Source: Desulfolutivibrio sulfoxidireducens (GTDB lineage Bacteria; Desulfobacterota; Desulfovibrionia; Desulfovibrionales; Desulfovibrionaceae). Taken from it: DNA of 64,000 nt. Position numbers and translations under genes: made by a program. The stretch is from the NCBI RefSeq assembly GCF_013376475.1, contig NZ_CP045508.1, forward strand, positions 2,454,001 to 2,518,000. Direction: 5' to 3'. Within the stretch, counting starts at the first letter, position 1; each line of letters starts with the position of its first letter. Below the pieces are notes generated by a model, which searched no databases, was not told the origin of the DNA, and saw nothing but the letters and a program-made list of their open reading frames with translations. Shown here piece after piece: positions 24,562 through 35,920 of this stretch.

Positions 24562-26751
24562 ATGCCCCAGGCGAGCATCAAGGCGGCCATGTCCGGCCAG
24601 CCCAACTGCGGCAAGTCCACCATGTTCAACGCCATCACCGGCGGTTCGGCCCGGGTCGGCAACTATCCGGGCATCACCGTGGACCGCCTCGAGGGCCTGT
24701 ACCGGCAAAACGGCTACGACATCCATCTGGTGGATCTGCCGGGGACCTATTCCCTGACCTCCTATTCCATGGAGGAGGTGGTGGCCAGAAACGTCATCGT
24801 GGACGAACACCCCGACGTGGTGATCAACATGATCGACGCCACGGCCCTGGAGAGAAGCCTGTATCTCGCGGTGCAGTTCATGGAGATCGGCGCGCCCCTG
24901 GTCCTTGGGCTGAACATGATGGACGAGGTCAAGCGTAGCGGCGTGACCATCGACGTCAAGAAGCTCTCCCAACTGTTGGGCGTCCCGGCGGTGGCCTGCA
25001 CGGCCAGGATCGGCCAGGGCAAGGACGAGCTCATGGCCGAGGTGGTCAGGCTGGCCAAGGACACCAAGGGCCACTGGAAGCCCATCCGGCTGTCCTACGG
25101 TCCGGACCTCGATCCCATCCTGGAGAGGATGACCAGGCGTATCGAGGAAGAGCGGTTCATGACGAATCGCCACGATCCCAGATGGGTGGCCATCAAATAC
25201 CTCGAGGGCGACGAGTTGGTGATCAATGCCGGCCGGGCCGCCGGCCCGTTGTCGCGGGAACTGGAGACCATGTGCCTGGAGGCGGAAAAGGTCACCCGCC
25301 ACAACAGCAACACCACCCCCGACGCCATCATCGCCGACTGGCGCTACGGCTTCATCAACGGCCTGCTCAAGCAGGGCGTGGTCAGCGGCGGCGACGAACT
25401 GCGACGCAACTTTTCGGACAACATCGACCGCGTGGTCACCCACAAGCTTTTGGGGCCGCTGCTCATGCTCGGCGTTTTGTGGCTCATGTTCTACATCACC
25501 TTCACCCTGGGGGCCTATCCCCAGGGCTGGATCGAGGACGGCTTCAACTCTCTGGCCGAACTCGGCACCGCGATTCTTCCCGAGGGGTACATCCAATCCC
25601 TGGTGGTCTCGGGCATCATCGGCGGCGTGGGCGCGGTCATGGGGTTCACCCCGCTGATCCTGATCATGTTCGCCATGCTCGTGTTCCTGGAGGACCTGGG
25701 CTACATGGCCCGGGTGGCCTACATGATGGACAAGGTGATGCGGATTTTCGGCCTGCACGGCATGTCGGTCATGCCACTGATCATGTCCGGCGGCATTCCC
25801 GGCGGCTGCGCCGTGCCCGGGGTCATGTGCGCGCGCACCCTGCGCAGTCCCCGCGAACGTCTGGCCACCATCCTGACCGCGCCGTTCATGGTCTGCGGGG
25901 CCAAGACCACGGCCTATCTCATGCTCGTGGCCGCGTTTTTCCCTTCCGACCCGACCGGGGCCATGTTCCTGGTGGTCCTTTCGGCCTGGGCCTTCGTGCT
26001 GGTGGTCTCCAGGCTTCTGCGCTGGACCGTGGTCAAGGGCGAAAGCACCCCGTTCGTCATGGAGATCCCGCCCTACCGCCTGCCGACCTTTCGCGGGGTG
26101 CTCATCCACACCTGGGAGCGGGTCTGGCAGTACATCAAGAAGGCCGGCACCGTGATCCTGGCGGTGTCCATCGTCATGTGGGCGGTCATGACCTTCCCCG
26201 AACTTCCCCAGGACAAGGTCGAGGCCTACGACGCCCAGCTCCAGGCCGCCGAGGCCCAGGTCAAGGCCGAGAATCCCCAGGCCACCGGCGAGGACCTGGA
26301 CAGGCTTGTGTCCGGGGCAAAGGCCCCGATCACCGACGCCCAGAACGAGGCGGCCCTGCAATACGCCCTGGGCGGGCGCATCGGGTCCTTCCTGAAACCG
26401 GTCACGGACCTGGCCGGATTCCCCTGGCAGGCCAACATCGCGCTCATCGGGGCGTTCGCGGCCAAGGAGGTCTTCGTCTCCACCATGGCCACAGCCTATT
26501 CCATGGGCGAGGTCGATCCCGAGGACGCGGGTTCGTTGAGCGACCGTCTGGCGGCCGACCCGGCCTGGTCCCTGCCGGCGGTCTTAAGCGTCTTCGTGTT
26601 CATGCTGCTCTACACCCCGTGCATGGTCACGGTGGTGGCCATCGCCAAGGAAGCCAACTGGAAGTGGGCGCTTTTCTCCGTGGGCGGCTCCATGGCCTTC
26701 GCCTTTGTGGTCGCGGTTGGGGTCTACCACGGGGCCAGACTCTTCGTTTGA
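24562..26751 (+). CDS. feoB: Ferrous iron transporter FeoB
   Basis: 729 residues. The N-terminal G domain has GQPNCGKST (G1, about 12-20), GITVD (G2), DLPG (G3) and NMMD (G4). A helical GDI-like region follows, then about eight membrane helices with Gate motifs, including the GGIPGGCAVPGVMCART segment and the C-terminal YTPCMVT. It imports Fe2+ across the inner membrane, coupled to GTP hydrolysis. It is co-transcribed with feoA under the Fur promoter. A hairpin terminator follows. Confidence 0.95.
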   Translation: MPQASIKAAMSGQPNCGKSTMFNAITGGSARVGNYPGITVDRLEGLYRQNGYDIHLVDLPGTYSLTSYSMEEVVARNVIVDEHPDVVINMIDATALERSLYLAVQFMEIGAPLVLGLNMMDEVKRSGVTIDVKKLSQLLGVPAVACTARIGQGKDELMAEVVRLAKDTKGHWKPIRLSYGPDLDPILERMTRRIEEERFMTNRHDPRWVAIKYLEGDELVINAGRAAGPLSRELETMCLEAEKVTRHNSNTTPDAIIADWRYGFINGLLKQGVVSGGDELRRNFSDNIDRVVTHKLLGPLLMLGVLWLMFYITFTLGAYPQGWIEDGFNSLAELGTAILPEGYIQSLVVSGIIGGVGAVMGFTPLILIMFAMLVFLEDLGYMARVAYMMDKVMRIFGLHGMSVMPLIMSGGIPGGCAVPGVMCARTLRSPRERLATILTAPFMVCGAKTTAYLMLVAAFFPSDPTGAMFLVVLSAWAFVLVVSRLLRWTVVKGESTPFVMEIPPYRLPTFRGVLIHTWERVWQYIKKAGTVILAVSIVMWAVMTFPELPQDKVEAYDAQLQAAEAQVKAENPQATGEDLDRLVSGAKAPITDAQNEAALQYALGGRIGSFLKPVTDLAGFPWQANIALIGAFAAKEVFVSTMATAYSMGEVDPEDAGSLSDRLAADPAWSLPAVLSVFVFMLLYTPCMVTVVAIAKEANWKWALFSVGGSMAFAFVVAVGVYHGARLFV

Positions 26752-26779
26752 CCCGCTTCAGGCGGATGCAAAAGACACA

Positions 26780-26818
26780 CGGCCGGTCCGCAAGGACCGG
26801 CCGTTCGCGTTTTCCTCA
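26780..26818. terminator. Terminator between convergent feoB and response-regulator gene
   Basis: CGGCCGGTCC-GCAA-GGACCGGCCG is a perfect 10-bp stem followed by TTCGCGTTTTCC on the plus strand. It probably serves feoB. Confidence 0.7.
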
Positions 26819-26825
26819 CATCTCC

Positions 26826-28223
<1,398 letters not shown>

Positions 28224-28335
28224 GGGTCTTCCTCCGGTCCAGCCCGCATGGGCGTTGGCCACAAAACCGTGGCGTTGAGTGCAGTATGGCCTGTGAGAAC
28301 CCTTCGTTTGTATTCAAAAAAATACATTCATGGCG

Positions 28336-30273
28336 CTATTGCCCGCGCCTGTCGTGGGCGGCCGGCAGGAGAATGGCGAACACGGTCCCCCCGCCAGGCC
28401 GTGGCGACACCCGTATCTCCCCGCCGTGGGCCTCGACGATCTTCAGCGCCACAGCCAGCCCCAGCCCCGTGCCCGTGGCCTTGGTGGTGAAATAGGGGTT
28501 GAAGACCTTTTGCATGTCCTCCGGGGCGATGCCCGGGCCCTCGTCGGCCGTCTCCACGAAGGCCCGGCCGTCCTCGGCCAGCCCCGTGGTCACGGTCAGG
28601 GTTCCGCCGTCCGGCATGGACTGCACGGCGTTGAGAAAGACGTTGAGAAGGGCCTGAGAGAAGCGGTCCGGATCGATGGACACCCCGGGCGCATCGGCCA
28701 GCCCCCGGGTCTCGACGCGCACGCCGGCGGCCTGGGCGTCGGGCTGGATAAGCCGCAGGGAATGCTCCACGGCCTCGCCAAGCCCGATCATCCGACGGGC
28801 CAGGACCGAGGGCCGGGAATATTCGATCAGTTCGGTGATGACCCGGTTCAGGCGATCCACCTCCCGGACCATGACCTGGGCGGCCTTGCGGTCCTCGCTG
28901 TCCGGGGCGAACTTGGCCCCGAAATAGGAGGCGTAGCCCCGGATGGAACTGAGGGGATTCCTGATCTCGTGGGCCACCCCGGCGGCCAGGTTGCCGATGG
29001 CGGCCAGCTTCTCCCGTCGCCGCACCTCTTCCTGCAGCGCCCGCACCTCGCGCAGGTCGCGCAGAAGATACAGGGTGCCCACCTCGGTACCGTCCTCGGC
29101 CACGATGCGGGTCACGCCGACGCCCAGGGGCACGGGCCGCTCTCCGCCGAAATCGAATTCCCCCTCGATCTCCACTCCCCTCCCGGAATCGATCGCCCCT
29201 CCCTTCCAAAGGCGCAACAGGGCCTCGGGCAGGACCTCGGCGGCGGGCCGGCCGGCGATGTCCGCCGAGGCGCGCCCCAGAAGGGCCTCCAGGGAGGCGT
29301 TGACCATGGCCAGCCGCCCGTTTGGATCGACCACGGCCAGGGCGGCGGGCATGTTCCCCACCACCTCCGAGGCAAAGGCCCGGGTGTCGCGCAAAAGCCT
29401 CTTGGAGACGCGGTGGCTCTGGGCCCAAAAAAGGGACACCACGGCGGCGAAACCCAGGACCAAAAGGGTGGCCGAGGTCACCAGGGTGCCCTGGAAGTCC
29501 AGGGACCGGGCCTGTTCGTAGGGCCCGATGTCCATGCCCACGAACACGATCAGCTCCAGGTCGCGCATGTTCAGGGGGCGTCCCTGGGGGTCACGTTCCT
29601 CGGAGCACAAAAAGTCGCCGTCCTCGGAAGGCCGCGCCGGGGGCTGGCCGGGAACGGGAAAGGAACTGTCGCCGTTGCCCCGGCGCATTCCCGAAGGCTC
29701 GTCGGGGCGGGGAAACGCGCCCGGACGCCCCCTGTCGCGACCAGGCCCGCGCCTGAGCGCGACGCCGCCCTTGGGCATGAACTCGCGATAGACCAGAAAG
29801 GACCGCCGTCCCGTCTCCTCTTCCCGAACCACGCGCCATTTCTCCTCGGCCCCGGGGGCCAGAAGGGCCAACTCCTCGGGAGGCAGAAAACGGCCGCCGA
29901 CAAGGGTACTGTCGCCGTGGGCCAGGATATGGCCTTCGCGGTCGGTGATGGCGATGTAGAAGATGTCCTCCTGGCCGGCGGTCTCGGACAACAGGCGCTT
30001 GAGGCCCGGACCGCGACCCAGGCCGCCCATCATGCCGGTACGGGTTCCGGCCTCCAGGGCGCGGATGATGGCCGCGCCTTTCTCGCTTAGGATGCGGGTG
30101 ACGTATTCCTTTTCCCGGTTGAAGTTCATCACGGCCATGACCACCACCACGGCGGCCAGAATGGCTGCCGCGCCGAGTACGGCAAAGGGCGAGGCATAGA
30201 GCCAGAACGGGCTGTTTTTCCGGAAAAGCCGCCACCAGGGGCGTCCGGACGGCTGTGTATTCTTCATACGCAT
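28336..30273 (-). CDS. Sensor histidine kinase (ZraS-like) partnered with the sigma54 regulator
   Basis: About 645 residues from ATG 30273; the start is uncertain because no good ribosome site is seen, and 30267 is possible. Two membrane helices bracket a periplasmic sensor (about 45-230) with an Arg/Gly/Pro-rich insertion and two Cys-poor lobes. A PAS domain, HisKA with phospho-His in AAGVAHEIRNPLSS and an HATPase domain (DEGPGIAPED, GTGLGLAV) follow. ZraS proteins sense envelope metal stress; the signal here is unknown. Confidence 0.88.
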   Translation of the reverse strand: MRMKNTQPSGRPWWRLFRKNSPFWLYASPFAVLGAAAILAAVVVVMAVMNFNREKEYVTRILSEKGAAIIRALEAGTRTGMMGGLGRGPGLKRLLSETAGQEDIFYIAITDREGHILAHGDSTLVGGRFLPPEELALLAPGAEEKWRVVREEETGRRSFLVYREFMPKGGVALRRGPGRDRGRPGAFPRPDEPSGMRRGNGDSSFPVPGQPPARPSEDGDFLCSEERDPQGRPLNMRDLELIVFVGMDIGPYEQARSLDFQGTLVTSATLLVLGFAAVVSLFWAQSHRVSKRLLRDTRAFASEVVGNMPAALAVVDPNGRLAMVNASLEALLGRASADIAGRPAAEVLPEALLRLWKGGAIDSGRGVEIEGEFDFGGERPVPLGVGVTRIVAEDGTEVGTLYLLRDLREVRALQEEVRRREKLAAIGNLAAGVAHEIRNPLSSIRGYASYFGAKFAPDSEDRKAAQVMVREVDRLNRVITELIEYSRPSVLARRMIGLGEAVEHSLRLIQPDAQAAGVRVETRGLADAPGVSIDPDRFSQALLNVFLNAVQSMPDGGTLTVTTGLAEDGRAFVETADEGPGIAPEDMQKVFNPYFTTKATGTGLGLAVALKIVEAHGGEIRVSPRPGGGTVFAILLPAAHDRRGQ

Positions 30274-30383
30274 GTCCAAAAAATATACACCCCCGGGAAC
30301 ACGCCTGTAAACAGAAAAGACGCTGGGAGAGCGTGAGCGCCCCGGATGGCGAACAGGGGCCGTCATGCAGGAAGCGTGAAAAA

Positions 30384-30415
30384 GGGGCGCCCCCGGAGCC
30401 CGGCCGCCCTGGGAT
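30384..30415 (-). terminator. Possible terminator of the DUF1566 gene
   Basis: On the minus strand a GC-rich GGGCG...CGCCC hairpin is followed by TTTTT, shortly after the stop codon at 30435. Confidence 0.4.
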
Positions 30416-30434
30416 GCTCACGGACGCGGCCTGA

Positions 30435-31508
30435 TCAGGCCTGGCCGGAGCGCAGCACCGACCAGGCGGAAAAATCCCGGTTGGCCTTGAATCCGACCCC
30501 CACCGCCCCCTTGCCCGTGTAGAGGACATAGGCCCAGGCCGGATCGAAAAAGCTGGTGGTCGAGGACCATGCCCCGTCGCCAAGGCCGGTGAAGGGATGC
30601 CCGGCCGGGAGGGCCGGATAGGCCCGGGACAGGTCGGTCAGCGATTCCAGTTCGTTGATGTCCGGCAGACGCCAGGGCCTCCCCTCCCGCACGGCCAGAT
30701 CGGCCACGGCCCGCAGGGCCTGGTCCCAGTCCAGGGGGGATTGCGGGTCCACCGCGTCGCGCCCATCGAGGCCGATGGGGCGGACGCGCCAGACAAGGCC
30801 GGTCAACCGGTCCTGGACCGTGTCCGGGGATTTTTCCGGTATGAAACGGGGGATTGGCCAGGGGAGCCCGAACCGGGTCTCGCCGTCCTGGCCGCTGCCG
30901 GCGCAGGCCGTTTCCAGGCCTTTTCCGTCGAAGCAGCGCGCCTGCCCCGTGGCGGGCAGGATCGGGGACCGGCCGCACACGGGCCACAGCAGGCAATAGC
31001 GGTCTTTGCGTTCGTAAAAGACCCGCGCGCCCTCAAGATGGACGTACCAGGCATGCCCGGGCAGGCCGGCAAAGGTGGTGGAGGTCCAGTAGCGGCCGGA
31101 AAAGACATCGGTGAACGGGTGTCCCGGGGGCAGGGCCGGATTTTTCGCGCCGTGCCACAGCAGGCTGCGCAGTTCCCGGCGGTTGGGCATGCGCCAGTCG
31201 GATCGGCCATGGGCCGCCGTGCGGTTGAGGGCGCGTACGGCCGAAAACCCTTCCTCCCAGGACACGGCATACCCCAGGGCATCGGCGGCCGGATGCCAGC
31301 AAAGCCCGGTCAGCCCATCGGCCACCGTCCCGTCCGCCAGGACCGTGAACCTGGGGAGGGAGTCCGGATCGGATGGCCGGCCGTGGCCGTCCCGCCCCGA
31401 ACCGGGGCTCGGCGGGAAACGTCCCGCCGGGTCATGGCGGTCCGCAAGCCCCGTGGGCAGGACCTGTCCCGGCGGGCGCCAGCCCAAGGTGTGGTCATGG
31501 CCGCTCAT
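30435..31508 (-). CDS. Two-domain DUF1566 (Lcl-type) protein
   Basis: 357 residues. Two DUF1566 units of about 130 residues each are visible. Both carry the DWRMPNRRELRSL / WRLPDINELESL core and a YWTSTT / WSSTTS motif (about residues 65-195 and 215-355). Such modules occur in extracellular lectin- or adhesin-like proteins, but no signal peptide is seen here, so the location is unclear. It stands alone between the kinase and the HTH gene. Function unknown. Confidence 0.8.
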   Translation of the reverse strand: MSGHDHTLGWRPPGQVLPTGLADRHDPAGRFPPSPGSGRDGHGRPSDPDSLPRFTVLADGTVADGLTGLCWHPAADALGYAVSWEEGFSAVRALNRTAAHGRSDWRMPNRRELRSLLWHGAKNPALPPGHPFTDVFSGRYWTSTTFAGLPGHAWYVHLEGARVFYERKDRYCLLWPVCGRSPILPATGQARCFDGKGLETACAGSGQDGETRFGLPWPIPRFIPEKSPDTVQDRLTGLVWRVRPIGLDGRDAVDPQSPLDWDQALRAVADLAVREGRPWRLPDINELESLTDLSRAYPALPAGHPFTGLGDGAWSSTTSFFDPAWAYVLYTGKGAVGVGFKANRDFSAWSVLRSGQA

Positions 31509-31572
31509 GCCGGGGGTATACCGGAAATCCCCCCCGGAGGCAAAAGAGTCGCCGTGCGCGACAGGCCACGGA

Positions 31573-31791
31573 CTACTTGGGCTGGGGCAGAAGTTCCCGA
31601 GGGATGCCCAATCCGTGCAGTTGTTCGATGCGCCGCGTGGAGGCCCGTTCGCGCTTGATCAGGCGGCTTACGGTGGAATGGGCCACCCGAAGCCTCCCGG
31701 CGATTTCGAAAAGATCCATGCCGTGGTAGACCAGCCAGGCGCGAAGCGCCCTTTCCCTTTCCACGGAACTCAAATCCAGACACAGGTTCAT
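31573..31791 (-). CDS. Small helix-turn-helix protein (72 aa)
   Basis: The start at ATG 31791 has AAGGAGAAGACA in front; an in-frame ATG at 31812 is less well placed. Residues 18-50 form a HTH (LVYHGMDLFEIAGRLRVAHSTVSRLI) like a Cro/phage-type regulator. It follows the TadG-like gene within 25 bp and may regulate it. Target unknown. Confidence 0.7.
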   Translation of the reverse strand: MNLCLDLSSVERERALRAWLVYHGMDLFEIAGRLRVAHSTVSRLIKRERASTRRIEQLHGLGIPRELLPQPK

Positions 31792-31816
31792 TGTCTTCTC
31801 CTTGTCCGTCATACGC

Positions 31817-33025
31817 TTAGTCCATCCGTTCTTCTTCGGCGATCCGCACCAGACGCACGCCGTACAGCCCGACGCTTTCGGGATCGCAGGGTCCCGCGGC
31901 CGGGGTGGGGGAGACGCCCAGGGCCCGGACGAGCCGCCCCACGACATCCCCGTTTCCGCTCACCGCCTCGATGAAAACCGCTCCCAGCCGACTCGCCCGC
32001 ACGACCTCGCGCCCGGGAGAGGGAGGCCGTGATGGATCGAAAAAGGCCAGCCGGAGCACACGGGGGCTTTTCCCCGGATCCCGGTACCGGCTTCCGGCGA
32101 CGACTCCCTTTGAATCGTCCCAGAAGGCCCCGTCATCCATCTCCACGCAACGCGCCATCGCCTGTCGAAACCAGCGTTCCGCGCGCTCTCCGGAGTCAAG
32201 CCGCAATTCGTCAGCCACCGCGACCCGCAACCCCTGGCGCCCTCCGGCCAGGGACGTAAGGCCGTAGGCGCCCATGCCCGGCTCTCCGGTCTCCGTGTGG
32301 CCGGACGCGGCCCCCTCCAGCACGTAGCAGTCTCCCGGCGACACCAGGCCCATGCGCCCCGGGCGCAATGCAATACGCGTTCCCACGTCCCCGGAACCAT
32401 AGCCCACGACCCGCAGCGACGCCGTCTCGCAGGGGCTTTGGGCATCAAGGGCGCCATTGCCGCGACGTCCGGGTTCAGGGTCGCAGGCGTCGTCCCAGGT
32501 GAATTTCTCCGCAACCGCCAGTGGGGCCATGCCGCTGGCGGCCCCGGCGCAGTAAAGCCCCGCCCGGCCACTGGCGCTGACATCGGCGAAGCGTTGCCCC
32601 AGGATTTTGCCCAAAAAAAGCCGCACCGGATTTCCCCTGGCCCCGGTACGCCCCGCCGTCACCTCGACCTGATCCGGGGGCGACTCGGCCGCCGTCCCGT
32701 CATGCAAAAACACCACGTCCGAGGCCCGGATGGCCAATTCCGGAGAATCGTCGCGGTCCAGGACAGCCTGTCCGGCCCTGACCGTCTCATCGCGAACCGT
32801 CTGGAGAGCGGCCCCCAGGGGAACCAGCATGGCCGCCCCGACCAGGGACGAATCCTCGGCCGCCTTTCGCAGGCGGTTCATCTTATGCCGCAAAAACGCA
32901 TAGTCCACGGCCAGGGCTGCGAAACCGGCCAAAAGCGCCAGGGAAAGAGCCACCATCAGGCCTCCCACGAGAGCGGGAAACCGGGGAGTCCGTCTTCCGG
33001 CAGCGATACTTTCGGCCTTGCCCAT
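31817..33025 (-). CDS. TadG/TadE-like pilus-assembly-type membrane protein
   Basis: 402 residues. The N-terminal membrane segment LVGGLMVALSLALLAGFAALAVDYAF (about 20-45) followed by RHKMNRLRKAAEDSSLVGAAML is the TadE/G pattern. The remaining periplasmic part has several Cys pairs (DACDPE, SPCETA, GPCDPE). TadG helps surface adhesion pili. No other tad gene is in the window, so it is an orphan. The ribosome site is poor, so the start is uncertain. Confidence 0.7.
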   Translation of the reverse strand: MGKAESIAAGRRTPRFPALVGGLMVALSLALLAGFAALAVDYAFLRHKMNRLRKAAEDSSLVGAAMLVPLGAALQTVRDETVRAGQAVLDRDDSPELAIRASDVVFLHDGTAAESPPDQVEVTAGRTGARGNPVRLFLGKILGQRFADVSASGRAGLYCAGAASGMAPLAVAEKFTWDDACDPEPGRRGNGALDAQSPCETASLRVVGYGSGDVGTRIALRPGRMGLVSPGDCYVLEGAASGHTETGEPGMGAYGLTSLAGGRQGLRVAVADELRLDSGERAERWFRQAMARCVEMDDGAFWDDSKGVVAGSRYRDPGKSPRVLRLAFFDPSRPPSPGREVVRASRLGAVFIEAVSGNGDVVGRLVRALGVSPTPAAGPCDPESVGLYGVRLVRIAEEERMD

Positions 33026-33144
33026 ACAGGCAAGATAGCATCGACGGTGGGGATGTCGATTGGAACTTACCCTCAGTGACTAGGGGATAACCCTGATGCG
33101 ACGGAGGGATGCATCGAAAAATGCAATATGTTTCCGGAAAGATG

Positions 33145-33816
33145 TCAATCGATAAGGCCGATTTTCACCGCATACCGGACCAGTTCCACAGTATTTTGCA
33201 GACCGAGCTTTTTCATGATGCTGGCCCTGTGGTGTTCCACAGTCTTGATGCTGATGGACAAGACATCGGCGATTTCCTTGGTGAACATGCCCTCGCATAC
33301 CAGGCGCATGACCTCGCGTTCCCGGGGGGTGAGGGTGTCGTAGGCGGCCTGGCCTCCGGATTCGCCGCCTGCCTGGCGCTTGTGGCCGGAGACGTCGAGC
33401 AGGCGCATGGCCACCTCCCGGGAGAGGGAGGGGTCCAGAAACGATTCCCCCCGGGCCACGGCCAAAAGACCGGTCAGGAGGTTTTCCGAGGCGGACTCCT
33501 TGGTCACATATCCCGTGGCCCCGGCCTGAAAGGCCTCGGCCACGTAATCCACCTTGGAATGCATGCTGACCATGATGATCCGGATACCGGACAGTGCCGC
33601 GATCATTTCCCGCACGAGCTGGATGCCGCTTTTATCCGGAAGCGAGATGTCCACCACGGCCAGATCGGGGCGCAGCCGCATGGCCTCCCGGAGCCCTTCC
33701 TGGGCGCTGCCGGCCTCGCCGACCACCTCGAAGGCCGTGTTGCGGCGGATGATGGTTTTTATGCCCTCGCGAAACAGGGGGTGGTCGTCGATGACCAGGA
33801 TGCGTTTAACCGCCAT
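33145..33816 (-). CDS. NarL/LuxR-type response regulator
   Basis: 223 residues from ATG 33816 behind CCGGAGGAAACA. The receiver (about 1-120) has DDHPLF, the phospho-Asp in VVDISLPD and the Lys in VTKESA. The LuxR-type HTH (about 155-220: LTPREREVMRLVCEGMFTKEIA) binds DNA. Its start overlaps the end of the kinase gene by 11 bp, so the pair is translated together. Confidence 0.92.
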   Translation of the reverse strand: MAVKRILVIDDHPLFREGIKTIIRRNTAFEVVGEAGSAQEGLREAMRLRPDLAVVDISLPDKSGIQLVREMIAALSGIRIIMVSMHSKVDYVAEAFQAGATGYVTKESASENLLTGLLAVARGESFLDPSLSREVAMRLLDVSGHKRQAGGESGGQAAYDTLTPREREVMRLVCEGMFTKEIADVLSISIKTVEHHRASIMKKLGLQNTVELVRYAVKIGLID

Positions 33817-35920
33817 TGTTTCCTCCGGGCGCGGACGGAATCTCGGCAATGACCCGCGTGCCCTGTCCGGGAGCGGAAAGGATGCGCAGGTTCCCGCCCA
33901 GAAGTTTCACCCTCTCGCGCATGCTTCCGAGTCCCATGCGTTTTTCCTCCATGGCGGCCGAGATGCCGGGCCCGACGTCAAACCCCACGCCGTTGTCCTC
34001 CACGCGCAGGATGATGAAGGGGTGGGATTCCACGATCTTGACCGAGACCTCGCTGGCCTTGGCGTGGCGGCGCACGTTGCCAAGAGCCTCCTGCACCACC
34101 CGGAAGAGATTGATTTCGGTCTCGGCGCCAAGGGACACGCCGTCCATGCCGGTTTGCAAAAAAAGGGTCCGGATGCCGGTTTTCTCCTCGAAATCCCGGC
34201 AATACCGTTCCACGGTGCGCACAAAGCCCAGGTGGTCCAGGTTGGAGGGCCGAAGCGCATAGGCCATCTCCCGGATGGAGATGATGGCCCCCTGCAGGAT
34301 GCGCGAGGACTCGGCGAAACGTTCCCGAACCTCGGGCGCGATGGCCTCGACGGCCTCGAAAATGGCCTCGCAGGCGATCTTGAGGCTTGAGAGATCCTGG
34401 GCCACGTTGTCGTGCAGTTCCCTGGCGATGCGGGCGCGTTCGTTCTCCTGGGCGTTGATGATCTCCCGGGTGAGATGGCGGACGCTTTGCTCGGCGAGTT
34501 TCAGGTCCGTGACGTCGACCCCGGTGCCCAGGGACCGGACGGGAGCGCCCGAGGCATCGTGGGTGACCAGCCCCCGGATCATGATCCAACGGGTGCCCCC
34601 GTCCTTGTGGCGCATCCGGTATTCACGAAAGACGTCGGCCGCGTTCTCGCGCAGGCTCTCGCTGGTTATCTCCAAAGCCCTGGCCCGGTCTTCGGGAACG
34701 ATGTGCCGGATCCAGGCCTCCGGGGTGTTTTCGATCTCCTCGTCCCGGTATCCGATCTGGGCCTTCAGGCTGGGATCGGCATACAGGGTGTTGGACGCGT
34801 AATCATAGTCCCACACGCCGACCTTGGCCGCCCGGGTGGCCAGTTCGTAGCGCTTTTCGCTCTCGGCGAGTTTTTTTTTGGCGCTTTCGATTTCATGAAT
34901 CATCTCCCGGATGGCCGTGGCCAGGGCCGCGATCTCGTCCTTGCCCTGGACATGGATGTCCCGCGAGGCGTTCTCGTCGGCCCTGACGGCCGCGATCTGA
35001 TCGCCCAGCCCGGTTATCCGGGACAGGATGCGCCTTTCCACCAAAAAGTGCATGGCCAGGCCAAAGGTCAGCCCTATGGCCGCCAGGGAGATGACGTTGT
35101 AGCGCAGGGTCACCAGGCCCTGGCGGTACATGTCCCGATCCGCCTGGATCTCCAGGAGCAGACTGGGCTGTCCGAAGATGTCCCGGATCAGGGCATAGCC
35201 CTTGATCAGCAGATCGTTTTCGGGAACGACCTGGTACTGTCCGGTACGTCGCAGGGAATCGGCCACGTCGGCCAGACGCGTGGAGAGAACCGGCTGTCCG
35301 AAGGAGAAAAGCCTCAGCCGCATCTTGACCTGCTCCGACAGTTCGGCCAACCGCGTATCGTCCAGATATCGCCCCATGACCAGGGTTCCCCGGGCCGGAC
35401 CCGTGTTCGCGCTGGTCATGATGGGACTGGCCGCGACCAGAAGCGGCCCCCGGGGGGCCATGACGATCCCTCCCCGGGCGGCCTCCCCGGAACGCAAAAA
35501 AAGCGGGGAATCCGGGGTGATGTGCGCTACGGCGGGCGAGGCGGCATCCACGGTTTTCCAGTCCTGGTCATGGGTCTTGCCCAGGACCAGACGGCCCTCC
35601 TCGTCGTAAAAAAGGATCATGTCCAGGCGGAGGTTGTCCAGGCTTTGGGGGGAGAGGTTTTCCCGGATATAGTCCTGACCGGGCTCGCGGATAAACGCAT
35701 AGGTCGCGTCCCAGGCCGCCCAGTCCGCGCAGGTGGCCTCGAGCCCTCGTTGTTCCCCATTCAGGGCGTTGTCGGCCCGGCCCACGTCCTGGACGATCTG
35801 CCGCTTTTCCAGCCCGGAGAAACCCGACAGGATAGTGTAGTGGGTGATGGCGTAAAGCAGCGCAAAAAGGGCGGTGAAGGTCCCGAGAATGATGCCCAGG
35901 GTGGTTGCGCGCAGGGTCAC
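33806..35920 (-). CDS. CHASE4-HAMP-PAS histidine kinase (NarX-type HisKA_3)
   Basis: 704 residues. Membrane helix 1 (about 6-28), a periplasmic CHASE4 domain (CADWAAWDATYAFIREP, about 63-79), membrane helix 2 (about 275-295), HAMP, PAS (KVGVWDYDYASNTLY), then HisKA_3 with phospho-His in ARELHDNVAQDL and an HATPase (EDNGVGFD). CHASE4 usually binds small extracellular ligands. It phosphorylates the adjacent NarL-type regulator. Confidence 0.9.
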   Translation of the reverse strand: MTLRATTLGIILGTFTALFALLYAITHYTILSGFSGLEKRQIVQDVGRADNALNGEQRGLEATCADWAAWDATYAFIREPGQDYIRENLSPQSLDNLRLDMILFYDEEGRLVLGKTHDQDWKTVDAASPAVAHITPDSPLFLRSGEAARGGIVMAPRGPLLVAASPIMTSANTGPARGTLVMGRYLDDTRLAELSEQVKMRLRLFSFGQPVLSTRLADVADSLRRTGQYQVVPENDLLIKGYALIRDIFGQPSLLLEIQADRDMYRQGLVTLRYNVISLAAIGLTFGLAMHFLVERRILSRITGLGDQIAAVRADENASRDIHVQGKDEIAALATAIREMIHEIESAKKKLAESEKRYELATRAAKVGVWDYDYASNTLYADPSLKAQIGYRDEEIENTPEAWIRHIVPEDRARALEITSESLRENAADVFREYRMRHKDGGTRWIMIRGLVTHDASGAPVRSLGTGVDVTDLKLAEQSVRHLTREIINAQENERARIARELHDNVAQDLSSLKIACEAIFEAVEAIAPEVRERFAESSRILQGAIISIREMAYALRPSNLDHLGFVRTVERYCRDFEEKTGIRTLFLQTGMDGVSLGAETEINLFRVVQEALGNVRRHAKASEVSVKIVESHPFIILRVEDNGVGFDVGPGISAAMEEKRMGLGSMRERVKLLGGNLRILSAPGQGTRVIAEIPSAPGGNNGG

